Source: Faucicola sp048551375 (lineage in GTDB: Bacteria > Pseudomonadota > Gammaproteobacteria > Pseudomonadales > Moraxellaceae). Taken from it: a DNA stretch of 35,394 nucleotides. The position numbers were made by a program, and so were the translations under genes. The notes beneath the pieces are model-generated. The model worked only from the letters and a program-made list of their open reading frames with translations. It did no database searches and had not been told where the DNA came from. Positions 1 through 8,831 of the stretch are shown here, piece by piece (positions within the stretch are counted from its first letter, which is position 1; every line of letters starts with the position of its first letter). The stretch is from contig NZ_JBLYZJ010000020.1 of the NCBI RefSeq assembly GCF_048551375.1, forward strand, positions 1-35,394. Direction: 5' to 3'.

Positions 1-43
1 AAGTACCGAAACAGAATTATCGTATAAGATTCAATTCTCGTAG

Positions 44-69
44 CGTGGGTTAGCGAAGCGTAACCCACG
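44..69. repeat. Short inverted repeat (CGTGGGTTA / TAACCCACG)
   Basis: Arms CGTGGGTTA (44-52) and TAACCCACG (61-69) pair perfectly over 9 bp around the loop GCGAAGCG. It lies in the gene-free stretch beyond the 3' end of lolB and resembles common dispersed intergenic palindromes. It has no T-tract, so I do not call it a terminator. Confidence 0.6.
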
Positions 70-143
70 GAAAATCAGATTATAATCTGAATTTGTTCAG
101 TTACTTATAGTGAGTTAAATTACAAATGAAACTTGAAAATTTT

Positions 144-167
144 GGGCGTAAGCATTACGCCCCTACA
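144..167 (+). repeat. 24-bp intergenic palindrome, copy a
   Basis: Core GGGCGTAAGCATTACGCCC followed by CTACA: arms of 8 bp around a GCA loop. It is one of at least six copies of the same unit in this window, all between genes. It lies just past the lolB stop codon. A flank at about 109-122 (TATAGTGAGTTAAAT) matches, inverted, the flank of copy c near 12540-12554, so these two copies appear to share a longer element. Confidence 0.75.
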
Positions 168-180
168 GTTACAGCCTGCA

Positions 181-831
181 TTAGTTCAAATGATTAATCG
201 TCATCACGACTTTATAGCCGTTGGGATGGCGTGCGGTGATGCGGTTGGGTAGCGTATCTTTGGTATTGGCAAAGTTAAATTCGGCTGTCCAGTCGCCATT
301 AGTGGCTTTGGTAAGGCGATTTTGGCTGTCTTTTTCGGTTTGGCTATCACTGGGGGCAGACTGCCCCATCATCCAATATGGCAACTGCGAAATCGGTGCT
401 TGCCAGCCTGTGGCTTTAAACAACAAAGCTTCTGGATTGGCTTCGCTCAATGTGCCTTTGTCGTTGGTAAGGGTGGCGGTTTTGCCATCGTAGCTGATGT
501 TGGTTTGCCCTGCGTTTAATGCCCCTGCCAGTTCAATGGCGAAGTTTTGTCCATTTTGTCCCCACGTATAAAAAGCACTGCCTGCCTGTTTTGGGGTGGT
601 GATGCCGATTTTACCATTAACAGCAAATTTGATAGGGGCAACCGTCTGTGATATTGGGCTAGTTTGCACAGGTTGGGTGGCTTGAACAGGTTGGCTTTGG
701 GTGGGTTGTGGTTGAATGGTGGTGGTTGAAACAGGACGTTTGGCAACGGTTTGACAGCCTGTCAGGGTCAGCATGGCAAGCGATAGGGCAAGAATAGCGG
801 TACGTTGGGGGGTAAACTTTGAATATAACAT
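181..831 (-). CDS. lolB: Outer-membrane lipoprotein LolB
   Basis: LolB is the outer-membrane receptor that takes lipoproteins from the periplasmic carrier LolA and inserts them into the outer membrane. The 216-residue product begins with a lipoprotein signal peptide: a basic start, a hydrophobic stretch at about 12-22, and the lipobox LTGC with the lipidated Cys at 26, followed by Gln, which fits outer-membrane sorting. A low-complexity Q/P/T/S linker (about 32-65) precedes the beta-rich LolB domain (about 67-216), which has the family-typical N-terminal strand, the P-x-x-x-L-P-Y-W-M-x-G segment near 150 and a final hydrophobic strand. Position supports the call: in Moraxellaceae lolB lies beside a TPR gene and divergent hemA. 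The neighbouring ispE usually found next would lie outside the window. Confidence 0.85.
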   Translation of the reverse strand: MLYSKFTPQRTAILALSLAMLTLTGCQTVAKRPVSTTTIQPQPTQSQPVQATQPVQTSPISQTVAPIKFAVNGKIGITTPKQAGSAFYTWGQNGQNFAIELAGALNAGQTNISYDGKTATLTNDKGTLSEANPEALLFKATGWQAPISQLPYWMMGQSAPSDSQTEKDSQNRLTKATNGDWTAEFNFANTKDTLPNRITARHPNGYKVVMTINHLN

Positions 832-895
832 AGGAATACCTTTAAGTTTATGTTAGTAATAAGATTATGTTGTTAGTAATAAAAAAGGAGAACTA

Positions 896-930
896 CTCCC
901 TCCCTTGTTAAGGGGAGAGTTGGGGTGGGG
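896..930. repeat. CT/GA-rich hairpin repeat, copy 1
   Basis: A run CTCCCTCCCTT, then AAGGGGAGAG, then TTGGGGTGGGG forms an imperfect hairpin with a G-rich tail between the TPR gene and lolB. Similar sequences occur at 4638-4664 and 31981-32055. It reads as a dispersed repeat that may also act as a transcript-end structure. Confidence 0.5.
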
Positions 931-977
931 TTAATAAATATAGAGATAATTTGTGCATCACTTTGATGTTAAATAAA

Positions 978-2867
978 CTAAGGTTGCATTGATGATGGTT
1001 TCACTGGAGTCACTGTGGTGGCGGTAGTCGGATTGGCATTGCTATTCGTATTAGCGACCGTAACAGGTTCTTGGTAATCCAATTCGCTGTATAAAATTTT
1101 ATTAATCCGTTTGGCTTCGTCCACATTGCCCATATTGGTATAGGCTTGACGCAGTAATAATCCACTAATCACGTCAGGGATGATGTCAAAATTATCCGCC
1201 AATAGGCTGATAACTTGGGCATTGTCTTGTTGGTGCAGGGCTTGTTGGGCAAGGATTTGGCGTGCTTTTAGCCCCACTTCACGGTCATGCACCAGCGGTG
1301 ATAGTACGGCAGTGACTTCTTGGGGCGATTGTTTGGTATTGACCAATACTTGGGCATATTCGACTTGATAATTCACATTATTGGGGTCAAGTCGTACCAG
1401 TTGTTTTAGCAGGGTAAGTTTATTTTGCCAATCGTCATCGGGCAATAGTAAGACTTTGGCAAATAAAATATCCGTGTTATCGGGCAATTGTTTTTGGGCT
1501 TGATTAAGCAAGTCAATGGCTTGTTGGGGCTGATTGGCTTGATTGAGAATACTGGCTTGCATGATATAGCTTTGGGGAACAAATTCGTCAAATTGTTCAC
1601 GCAATTTTTGCATACTGGCAATGGCTTCACCGTAACGTTGTTGGGCGGTGAATAGGGCAACTTGACGTTTGCGAGCCTGTAGAATCAAGTCAGGTTGCAT
1701 GACGTTGCCATAATAGCGAGTGGCATCGTTATTTTTTAGCTGACGTTCGGCACTGATACCTAGATAATAGTAGGCTTGGTCTTTATAGTTGGGGTGATTG
1801 GTGAGTTGTTGTAACCATTGGTCGGCATCAATATACCGTTGAATATCGACCCCCACCAGCCCTGCTAACAGTTTGATTTCATCATCGGCTAAAAATTTGG
1901 CATTTTGTGGGGCATTAAGTTCTTGCCATGCTTCGGCATTTTGGTTTTGTTTTAACAAATAGCGAATTTGATAAACAAATAGCCCTTGGTTATCTGGTAC
2001 GGCTTTGCGAGCTTGTTCAATAAAATTTAACACGGCTTTGGAGTCGCCTAGACCTTGTAAAATATCGGCTTTTAACGTCAAAAACGCAGGGCTTTTGGGC
2101 GATTTTTTGAGGGCTTTGTCAATTTCGACCAACGCTTCTTTGGGCTGATTGACTTGTAATAACAGACCTGCTTTCATCACCAACAACGCAGGATTATTTT
2201 TGGTATCAATACTTTGCAAAGTCGCCAATAGTTCGGCTTGGTCACTGGCTTCAGTTGGGTAAATACCCACCAAAATTTGGCTCAAATCGGCATTGGGGTC
2301 ATATTGCAAAATTTGCTCAAGTTTATCGCCTGCCAGTTCATATTCGTGGGCTTTGAGTGCCAAATGCGTCACATAAAACAACGCAGGAATATGGTCGGTG
2401 TTTTGTTGTTGCCACGCATTCGCAAAGCCCAATGAGGTTTCGGCATTTTCATATTGTAATGACAAACCCAAGGCTCGCTCAAACACAGGGGCAGAATCAT
2501 CATAAAAGGCTTGCTGTTGATAAATCGTCAAGGCTTGCGGAATATTGCCACGGTCAGCAGAAAATTCTGCCATCATCACCGCATATAGACTGGGCTGAGT
2601 GATTGCTTTGGCAACACCATTTGCATTAGCAATATTGGCGACATTGGGCATATTAGCACCATTTGGTACACTAAACTCATGGATGACCAACGTTGGTATT
2701 GAGGCAAGATTGGGTGGTTGACTAGACTTCGCAGTCGGCAAGGCATGGGTAGACAATGGCAACCCAACCACTAAAGCAACAACCAATGCACTTAGCACGA
2801 TAGGCTTCACAGGCAATGGTGGCAAGACTGCAAATGACAAAGACATAGGCGATAAGCAAAGGGGCAA
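978..2867 (-). CDS. Exported tetratricopeptide-repeat protein
   Basis: A 629-residue protein with an N-terminal export signal: a hydrophobic segment at about 20-42 ending near the THALP residues, where signal peptidase could cut. The rest is almost entirely helical and made of degenerate tetratricopeptide units (for example the stretches around residues 95-125, 225-290 and 430-480, with the usual Ala/Gly/Tyr pattern), ending in a Thr/Asn/Pro-rich tail. TPR proteins are protein-interaction scaffolds; in this gene position, upstream of lolB and divergent from hemA, such a protein is common in Moraxellaceae, but its role is not defined. The coding sequence is upstream of lolB on the same strand with a 146-bp gap, so co-transcription is possible. 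Start choice is uncertain by a few residues: a second Met lies at residue 8. Confidence 0.8.
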   Translation of the reverse strand: MPLCLSPMSLSFAVLPPLPVKPIVLSALVVALVVGLPLSTHALPTAKSSQPPNLASIPTLVIHEFSVPNGANMPNVANIANANGVAKAITQPSLYAVMMAEFSADRGNIPQALTIYQQQAFYDDSAPVFERALGLSLQYENAETSLGFANAWQQQNTDHIPALFYVTHLALKAHEYELAGDKLEQILQYDPNADLSQILVGIYPTEASDQAELLATLQSIDTKNNPALLVMKAGLLLQVNQPKEALVEIDKALKKSPKSPAFLTLKADILQGLGDSKAVLNFIEQARKAVPDNQGLFVYQIRYLLKQNQNAEAWQELNAPQNAKFLADDEIKLLAGLVGVDIQRYIDADQWLQQLTNHPNYKDQAYYYLGISAERQLKNNDATRYYGNVMQPDLILQARKRQVALFTAQQRYGEAIASMQKLREQFDEFVPQSYIMQASILNQANQPQQAIDLLNQAQKQLPDNTDILFAKVLLLPDDDWQNKLTLLKQLVRLDPNNVNYQVEYAQVLVNTKQSPQEVTAVLSPLVHDREVGLKARQILAQQALHQQDNAQVISLLADNFDIIPDVISGLLLRQAYTNMGNVDEAKRINKILYSELDYQEPVTVANTNSNANPTTATTVTPVKPSSMQP

Positions 2868-2995
2868 GCAATAAGGTGGATAAAGGGGTAAATTTGTAAC
2901 AAAACGTTAATATTAGCACAAATTATAACGATTATTGGCATCAAACACTGTAGAAATACTGTTAATTTATCTAAATTTCGCAAAAGTAATACAGG

Positions 2996-3058
2996 CGTTC
3001 GCCCTGAGCTTGTCGAAGGGTAATGCTTTTTATGGTTCGACAGGCTCACCACAAACGG
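2996..3058. repeat. REP-like inverted pair (GAGCTTGTCGAA type)
   Basis: Left arm at 2996-3017 (ends in GAGCTTGTCGAA) and right arm at 3036-3058 (starts TTCGACAGGCTCAC) are near reverse complements separated by about 18 bp. Sequences of this type are dispersed intergenic repeats in many proteobacteria. It lies between the divergent TPR gene and hemA, upstream of the hemA promoter. Translating it yields the false peptide STSSGRT, which explains an open frame here. Confidence 0.7.
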
Positions 3059-3072
3059 AACATCACTAAATT

Positions 3073-3101
3073 TTCGCATTTAGCCCCAGCGGTGTTATAA
3101 T
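3073..3101 (+). promoter_or_regulatory. Sigma70 promoter for hemA
   Basis: TTCGCA (3073-3078), a 17-bp spacer and a perfect TATAAT (3096-3101) preceded by TG one base away, i.e. an extended -10. It points toward hemA; the predicted transcript start near 3108 gives a leader of about 200 nt that contains the MITE-like element at 3126-3262. Confidence 0.65.
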
Positions 3102-3125
3102 AGCCTACTTTTGATTTAAATTATT

Positions 3126-3262
3126 TAGAACTTATATTATAGTTTTCATATTTTTGCTTTTAAAGACGCTAGACCCCTGCCTACGCAGGGGTGACGAATC
3201 ATTAAAAATTTAGTCGTCATTCCTGCGAATGCAGGAATCCAGTGGATTTGTTATGAGTTCTA
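3126..3262. mobile_element. MITE-like element, copy 1 (hemA leader)
   Basis: A 137-bp element with imperfect terminal inverted repeats, TAGAACTTATA (3126-3136) and TATGAGTTCTA (3252-3262; one mismatch). Inside are two hairpins: ACCCCTGCCTACGCAGGGGT (3173-3192) and ATTCCTGCGAATGCAGGAAT (3219-3238). The interior matches, in opposite orientation, the element at 13437-13570, which has perfect 13-bp ends. No transposase is encoded; elements like this are moved by a transposase elsewhere. It sits between the hemA promoter and the hemA start codon. Confidence 0.75.
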
Positions 3263-3310
3263 TTATGATATTTTCGATTATTAAATATTGGGTAAAGGTC
3301 AGCCATCGCT

Positions 3311-4621
3311 ATGCAACTTTTGGTTATTGGGTTAAATCACAAGACAGCCCCTGTCGCCATGCGTGAGCAGTTGGCGTTTGGGGTAGATGATACGCCAACC
3401 GCCTTACACTCACTCAAGCCCTTAACACAAGGGGCGGTCATCGTTTCGACCTGCAATCGCACCGAACTCTACGCCCTCGCCCCTGATGACCAAGACCTCA
3501 GCCAAATCAGCGAGGCGTTGACCCATTGGCTTGCCGACTTCAAAAACACCCCTGTTCAAGGTGTTGCCCCCCATTTATATCGCTATGAAAATAACCATGC
3601 CTTGACCCACTGGGTGCGAGTGGCTTCTGGGCTAGACTCGATGATTTTGGGTGAGCCACAGATATTGGGGCAAATCAAACAAGCCGTGCATACCGCTCGC
3701 CAACATGGGAGTATTGGCGGTAAGTTAAGTTGGGTGATTCAGCATATTTTTGCGGCTGCCAAACAAGTGCGTAACGAAACACGAGTCGGCTCACAAGCGG
3801 TATCATTGGGCTTTGCCGCCAGTAAGTTGGTCACGCAAATTTTTGACAAACCCCAACAAAATACCCTACTGGTCGTGGCAGCAGGTGAGATGAATCGACT
3901 GGTTGCTACGCATATTGCAGGGCTTGGTGTATCACGAGTGATTGTGTGCAACCGAGGGCAAGAGCGTGCCGAGCTACTTGCCAATGAACTCAAAAATAGC
4001 GTCCCTGTGGTGGATATCGTGCCACTTGACCAACTGGCAAACGTGTTGCCCCAAGCGGATATTCTCACCAGTTGTAGCGGTAGTCTATACACCTTGATTG
4101 ATAAAAACATGGTCAAACAGGCATTAAAAAAACGCCGTCATCAGCCGATGTTAATGATAGACCTTGCTGTCCCTCGTGATATCGAGCCGAGCGTGGATGA
4201 ATTGGATGATGTGTATTTGTACTCGATTGATGATTTACAGCACGTCATCGCAGGCAATCTTGAACAACGCCGTCAAGCTGCTGTTGAAGCGGAATTGTTG
4301 GTCAGTCAGTTGGTGGCAGGGATTGAGCGGAAATTTTTGGTGCGTCAAGTCGGTAAAGTCATTCACGACTACCGAGAGCAAGCCGAACAACAAGCCGATA
4401 AATTGCTGGAACAATCATTACAACAACTGTCGCAAGGCGAATCTGCCGAAGCCGTGATGAAAGAACTGGCTCGCAAACTGACCCAAACCTTGACCCACGC
4501 CCCCTCCAAGCTATTGCGTGATACCGCCAGTGAACAATCCGCCGATACGGTGGCATTTGTGGCTGAACAACTGACCCATGCCTATCGTCCGCCTAAAAAA
4601 TATGGTAATGTGAATATTTAA
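3311..4621 (+). CDS. hemA: Glutamyl-tRNA reductase
   Basis: HemA reduces glutamyl-tRNA(Glu) to glutamate-1-semialdehyde with NADPH, the first committed step of haem synthesis by the C5 route. The 436-residue product has the family N-terminus (LNHKTAPVAMRE), the active-site segment STCNRTELYA with nucleophilic Cys48, the GEPQILGQIK motif near residue 115, an NADPH-binding Rossmann domain (about 170-310) and a C-terminal dimerisation helix domain ending in a Pro/Lys-rich tail. Length is normal for the family. It is divergent from the TPR gene and has its own promoter, with an unusually long leader occupied by a repeat element. A strong hairpin follows the stop codon, so it is probably transcribed alone or with partial read-through into glnD. 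Confidence 0.97.
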   Translation: MQLLVIGLNHKTAPVAMREQLAFGVDDTPTALHSLKPLTQGAVIVSTCNRTELYALAPDDQDLSQISEALTHWLADFKNTPVQGVAPHLYRYENNHALTHWVRVASGLDSMILGEPQILGQIKQAVHTARQHGSIGGKLSWVIQHIFAAAKQVRNETRVGSQAVSLGFAASKLVTQIFDKPQQNTLLVVAAGEMNRLVATHIAGLGVSRVIVCNRGQERAELLANELKNSVPVVDIVPLDQLANVLPQADILTSCSGSLYTLIDKNMVKQALKKRRHQPMLMIDLAVPRDIEPSVDELDDVYLYSIDDLQHVIAGNLEQRRQAAVEAELLVSQLVAGIERKFLVRQVGKVIHDYREQAEQQADKLLEQSLQQLSQGESAEAVMKELARKLTQTLTHAPSKLLRDTASEQSADTVAFVAEQLTHAYRPPKKYGNVNI

Positions 4622-4637
4622 GTTTTAATCCTCTAAA

Positions 4638-4664
4638 AACCCCCTCTTTTGTAAAGAGGGGGTT
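4638..4664 (+). terminator. Hairpin after hemA
   Basis: AACCCCCTCTTT (4638-4649) pairs over 12 bp with AAAGAGGGGGTT (4653-4664) around a 3-nt loop, 17 bases past the hemA stop. There is no T-tract after it but a G-rich tail as in the CT/GA-rich repeats at 896-930 and 31981-32055. It may end or stabilise the hemA transcript. Confidence 0.45.
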
Positions 4665-4692
4665 GGGGGAGATTTGAAAATGTTGAAATTTT

Positions 4693-4716
4693 GGGCGTAT
4701 GCAATATGCCCCTACA
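4693..4716 (+). repeat. 24-bp intergenic palindrome, copy b
   Basis: GGGCGTATGCAATATGCCC followed by CTACA. It has the same architecture as copy a, with one G-T wobble in the stem. It lies between hemA and glnD, preceded by an AT-rich flank (AAATTTT). Confidence 0.7.
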
Positions 4717-4781
4717 AAAACCTCTCTCATTGATAATTTAAATAATTATATTCTGCTCTATCCATTCCCAAGGAACAGCCC

Positions 4782-7466
4782 ATGTTTACTTGCCCACCGA
4801 TTTTACCGTATTTTGCCCCATTACCCCCATTAAGCCTTGCGATGCTAGATAGCGACCCCAGTTTGGGTGTGCCTCGTTGGTTGACACAGGTCGAAACGGA
4901 TTTGGATAACGCCCTTGCCACCGATACGGACATCCGCCAAGTGGTCACTGCTCGGAGCTGTGCAATTGATGAGTTGTTAGCCAGTTTGTTTGCGTTATAC
5001 GGCTTAGAAACTACAGCGTTGGCGATGTTTGCTACAGGTGGTTATGGGCGAGGCGAATTGCACCCAAAATCTGATGTGGATATTTTGGTATTAAGTGCCA
5101 CCGAGATAGACGATGACCTTAATCAACGCCTGTCACCGTTTTTGGCAAAGCTATGGGATATTGGCATTGAGCCTGCGATTGTGGTGCGTTCGATTGCCGA
5201 ATGCCAGCAAGCCAGTCGTGACGATATCACGGTGGCGACCAGTTTACTTGAGGCTCGGATTATTGCAGGAAATACCGAACTTGCGTCCATGCCCCAAACC
5301 ATTCTCAATGACACATGGTCACAAAGCGATTTTTATCATGCCAAAATGGCAGAAGCCAAAACTCGCTACCAAAAGCACAACGCCACCGAATACAACCTCG
5401 AACCTGATATCAAAAACGCCCCCGGAGGCTTGCGTGATATTCATACGGTGGGTTGGATTAGCAAACGTTATTTTAGGGTTAATAGCTTATTTGGTTTGGT
5501 GCAACAAGAATTTATCACCGAAAGGGAATTTGATGAATTACAAACGGCGGAGGATTTTTTGTGGTTGATTCGTCATTATTTGCACAAAATCACAGGGCGT
5601 AACGAAAACCGTTTGTTGTTTGATTATCAACGCCAAGTGGCAAGTTTGATGGGCTATCAACCGCAGGCAGGCGACCATCCCAACGCCCCTGTTGAGCGAT
5701 TTATGCGAGATTATTATCGCTTTGCCATGTCCAATTCGACCCTGTCAGAAATGCTGACCAAGCACTATTATGAAGTGCTGATTGAGGCACGGTTGCCAGA
5801 CGCAGAGCGACCTGTGCAGAAGATTTTGAATGACCGCTTTAAACTGGTGGGCGACCAACTAGCGGTGACCAATGCCAAGGTTTTTGCCAAGCACCCAGAG
5901 GCGATTTTGGAGTTGTTTTTGTTGATGGGGCAAATGAACATCAAACATATTCGCACACGCACACTACGAGTGTTAAAAATCGCTGGGCGAAGCATTGATG
6001 AACATTTTCGTGAACAGCCCTACCACCGTGAGCTGTTTTTGGCAAACCTAAAAGAGCAAAACTTGCTATTTTGGCGACTGCGAGTGATGAAACGCTATGG
6101 CATTTTGGGGCGGTATTTGCCTGCATTTGGGCAAGTCACTGGTTTGATGCAGTATGATTTATTTCACCGTTATACGGTCGATGCCCATATTTTGATGTTA
6201 ATCCGAATGTTGCACCGCTTTACCGATGACAATTATGAAAGCCAATATCCGCTTGTCAGTAGTATTTATCGGCGGATTGACCGCAAAGAAATTTTGGTGT
6301 TGTCAGCGATTTTCCATGATATTGCCAAAGGTCAAGGCGGTGACCATAGCGAATTGGGTGAAGCCATCGCCGTTGAGTTTTGTTTGGCACATGGGTTAAG
6401 CCCTGCTGATGCCAACTTGGTAGGCTGGTTGGTCGCCAATCATTTAACCATGTCATTGACGGCTCAAAAAAAGGACATCTCTGACCCAGCAGTGGTGGCG
6501 GATTTTGCCGAAAAAGTCGGTAATGTTACCCACCTTAACCACCTGTATGTATTGACCGTGGCGGATATGAATGCCACCAATCCGCAACTCTGGAACAGTT
6601 GGCGAGCCAGTCTGATGCGTCAGCTTTATACCCAAACACGGCGGATTTTGCGAGCCGACATTGACGCACCGACCAACCGCCAAGATATGATTATCAATAA
6701 TAAACAGCTTGCTAAACAACTACTTGCCGATGATGCCGACCTTGCCAATATCGAAACCTTGTGGGAAGAGCTGGGCGATGAGTATTTTTTGCGTGAAGTG
6801 CCGAGTGATATTGTGTGGCATTCCAAAGCCATCATGTCACATGAGCCGATTGGCAAAGCCTCGGATGCTCATAGCGAGCCGTTAATTATTTTGCGAGAAC
6901 ACCGAGAGCTTGCCCTTGATGCCATACAAGTGTTTATTTATACCCAAGACCAATCCAACTTATTTGCCGTGACCATGGCGGTATTTGCCCAAATGAATTT
7001 GGACGTATTGGACGCTCGGATTATCACGGCAACACGAGATTTTGCGTTGGATTCGTATGTGTTGCTTGACCGTCAAGGCACGTTATTGACTGACCCAGAG
7101 CGACAAGCCGAGTTGATTGAACGGCTTAAATCTGCATTTGCCAATCCGACCTTGCCCCATATTATCCAAAAGCGGATGCCGAGAGAACTCAAGCATTTTG
7201 ACGTACCGACCAAGGTGAGTTTTAATTTTAATGCCTCTGCCAATCAGCACATGATGCTATTGGAAGCCCTTGACCAGCCTGCGTTATTGGCGAGGGTGGG
7301 ACAGGTGTTTTTGGCACATGATATTGAGGTGCATTTTGCTCGGATTACCACCTTGGGCGAGCGTGCGGAAGATATGTTTTTGATTACTGACCACCACGAT
7401 AAAGCCTTGTCTGAAGCACAACTAGAAGACCTTAAAAATGCGTTGGTAGAGGCGTTAAAAGTGTAA
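4782..7466 (+). CDS. glnD: Bifunctional [protein-PII] uridylyltransferase / uridylyl-removing enzyme
   Basis: GlnD is the glutamine sensor that adds UMP to PII proteins when glutamine is low and removes it when high, controlling glutamine synthetase and nitrogen-regulated transcription. The 894-residue product shows the full order: nucleotidyltransferase domain with GGYGRGE at 86-92 and catalytic Asp98/Asp100 (SDVDILVL); the GlnD-specific helical region; an HD phosphohydrolase domain with FHDIAKGQGGDHSELG from about residue 508; and two C-terminal ACT domains (about 705-780 and 810-890), which bind glutamine. The start at 4782 has an AAGGAA ribosome site upstream. Its partners glnK/glnB are not in the window. 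All key motifs look intact. Confidence 0.97.
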   Translation: MFTCPPILPYFAPLPPLSLAMLDSDPSLGVPRWLTQVETDLDNALATDTDIRQVVTARSCAIDELLASLFALYGLETTALAMFATGGYGRGELHPKSDVDILVLSATEIDDDLNQRLSPFLAKLWDIGIEPAIVVRSIAECQQASRDDITVATSLLEARIIAGNTELASMPQTILNDTWSQSDFYHAKMAEAKTRYQKHNATEYNLEPDIKNAPGGLRDIHTVGWISKRYFRVNSLFGLVQQEFITEREFDELQTAEDFLWLIRHYLHKITGRNENRLLFDYQRQVASLMGYQPQAGDHPNAPVERFMRDYYRFAMSNSTLSEMLTKHYYEVLIEARLPDAERPVQKILNDRFKLVGDQLAVTNAKVFAKHPEAILELFLLMGQMNIKHIRTRTLRVLKIAGRSIDEHFREQPYHRELFLANLKEQNLLFWRLRVMKRYGILGRYLPAFGQVTGLMQYDLFHRYTVDAHILMLIRMLHRFTDDNYESQYPLVSSIYRRIDRKEILVLSAIFHDIAKGQGGDHSELGEAIAVEFCLAHGLSPADANLVGWLVANHLTMSLTAQKKDISDPAVVADFAEKVGNVTHLNHLYVLTVADMNATNPQLWNSWRASLMRQLYTQTRRILRADIDAPTNRQDMIINNKQLAKQLLADDADLANIETLWEELGDEYFLREVPSDIVWHSKAIMSHEPIGKASDAHSEPLIILREHRELALDAIQVFIYTQDQSNLFAVTMAVFAQMNLDVLDARIITATRDFALDSYVLLDRQGTLLTDPERQAELIERLKSAFANPTLPHIIQKRMPRELKHFDVPTKVSFNFNASANQHMMLLEALDQPALLARVGQVFLAHDIEVHFARITTLGERAEDMFLITDHHDKALSEAQLEDLKNALVEALKV

Positions 7467-7494
7467 AGGTGTATAGAGCTGACGCATTTTCATA

Positions 7495-7569
7495 GTAGGT
7501 TGGGTTGAGCCTGCGAAACCCAACTTTATCAATATATTAAGTTGGGTCTCATACTTCGACCCAACCTAC
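7495..7569. repeat. GTAGGTTGGG inverted repeat, copy 1
   Basis: A 75-bp unit bounded by GTAGGTTGGGT and ACCCAACCTAC, with an internal GAAACCCAACTT / AAGTTGGGTCTC pair. The right flank TGGCATTTTTGC is shared with copy 3 (26109-26183), so the element is slightly longer than its palindrome. It lies between the convergent glnD and sotB genes, where its folding could stop transcription from both sides. Confidence 0.75.
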
Positions 7570-7596
7570 CAGTGGCATTTTTGCTTCAGTTTCAAA

Positions 7597-8817
7597 TTAT
7601 TTAAAGGGGGAAATGGTTTTTTTATCCAATAACAAAAACCCCACCCACACCGCAATCGCCCCCAACGCAATCACAGCCCCCACATTACCGACCATCGCAA
7701 GCCCAAGCCCAGTAATTACCAAACTACCGACAAACGCCCCACCGCCAATACCGACATTATAAATTCCAGAGAAAATCGACATCGCCACATCGGTGGCATT
7801 AGGAGCAAGTTTTAGGGTTTTGAGTTGCAACGCCAAGCCAATCCCAGTCATCGCAAGCCCCCACAACAGCCCAAGTACCAACCAGCCTGCTTCACTGCCT
7901 GTCACCCACGTGACCGAAGCCAATGACAGCAACAGTACAACCATCGACACCGCCAAGAATGTATTGGGTCGTTTATCATAATACTGCCCGAACAACCAAC
8001 TTCCCAACAGCCCTGCCACCCCAAACGTCAACAGCACGATGGTGGCAAAGTTCGCCCCAAAGCCATTGAGTGTCAAAAGATACGGCTCAACATAGCTATA
8101 GGCGGTAAAATGAGCCGTCACACACAGCACGGTCAAGGCATACACCACCCATAACGGACGGTTTTTGACAATCATCGGCAAACTCGCCACCGACCCCACA
8201 TCATGACTTGGAATCTTGGGTAAAATCCACCATAATAAGCCCATCGCCACCAATGCCACCAGCCCAATCGAACCGAATGTCATCCGCCAACCCAACGCTT
8301 GCCCAATCAACCGACCCAACGGTAAGCCCAACACCGTTGCCAATGCACTACCCATTGACAACAAGCCTAGTGACTTGGTTTGCCGACCTTTGGGGGCGAC
8401 ACGCACCACAAGGCTTGCGGTAATCGACCAAAACACCGCATGAGCCAACGCAATCAACGCACGCCCCACCAATAGCACGGCAAAGCTACTTGCCAATACG
8501 GAAATCACATGACCGCCAATAAATAACCCAAATAGCCAAAGCAATAGTTTTTTGCGTTCGACATTCGCCGTCATCAACATGGCAGGCAGTGACAGCACTG
8601 CCACAATCCACGCATAAATGGTAATCATGTGACCGACTGTTTCGACTGGCATGGCAAAGCTATTGCCGATATCTGAGAGCAGGGCAATGGGGACAAACTC
8701 GGTGGTATTAAAGATAAAGGCAGATACCGCCATGACGATGACACGCCATTGACGGATTTGGTTGGGGTAATTGGGATTGTGAATGATGGTGTGGCGTAAT
8801 TGATTGAAATGATTCAT
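7597..8817 (-). CDS. sotB: MFS sugar-efflux-type transporter (SotB family)
   Basis: A 406-residue integral membrane protein with about 12 hydrophobic segments. It matches the SotB/YdeA sugar-efflux branch of the drug:H+ antiporter family closely: AAFIFNTTEFVPxxLLSDI near residues 33-50, TIYAWIVAVLSLPAMLMT (about 66-83), FWSITASL near 135, and LGLPLGRLIGQxxGWRMTF near 165. SotB of E. coli exports arabinose and IPTG-like sugars; the natural substrate here is unknown. It is the last gene of a minus-strand run, 14 bp after darP, so it may be co-transcribed. No good ribosome site is visible at the chosen start, so the N-terminus is less certain. Confidence 0.85.
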   Translation of the reverse strand: MNHFNQLRHTIIHNPNYPNQIRQWRVIVMAVSAFIFNTTEFVPIALLSDIGNSFAMPVETVGHMITIYAWIVAVLSLPAMLMTANVERKKLLLWLFGLFIGGHVISVLASSFAVLLVGRALIALAHAVFWSITASLVVRVAPKGRQTKSLGLLSMGSALATVLGLPLGRLIGQALGWRMTFGSIGLVALVAMGLLWWILPKIPSHDVGSVASLPMIVKNRPLWVVYALTVLCVTAHFTAYSYVEPYLLTLNGFGANFATIVLLTFGVAGLLGSWLFGQYYDKRPNTFLAVSMVVLLLSLASVTWVTGSEAGWLVLGLLWGLAMTGIGLALQLKTLKLAPNATDVAMSIFSGIYNVGIGGGAFVGSLVITGLGLAMVGNVGAVIALGAIAVWVGFLLLDKKTISPFK

Positions 8818-8831
8818 TTTTATGAAATCAA

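Noticed and set aside
109..122. Correia-type element of Neisseria (TATAGTG end)
   Set aside because: The TATAGTGAGTTAAAT flank resembles Correia ends, but only one such end per copy is seen and the core differs, so homology is not supported.
2807..3079. 90-residue minus-strand open frame upstream of the TPR gene
   Set aside because: It translates the REP-like pair (STSSGRT peptide) and has no gene-like features.
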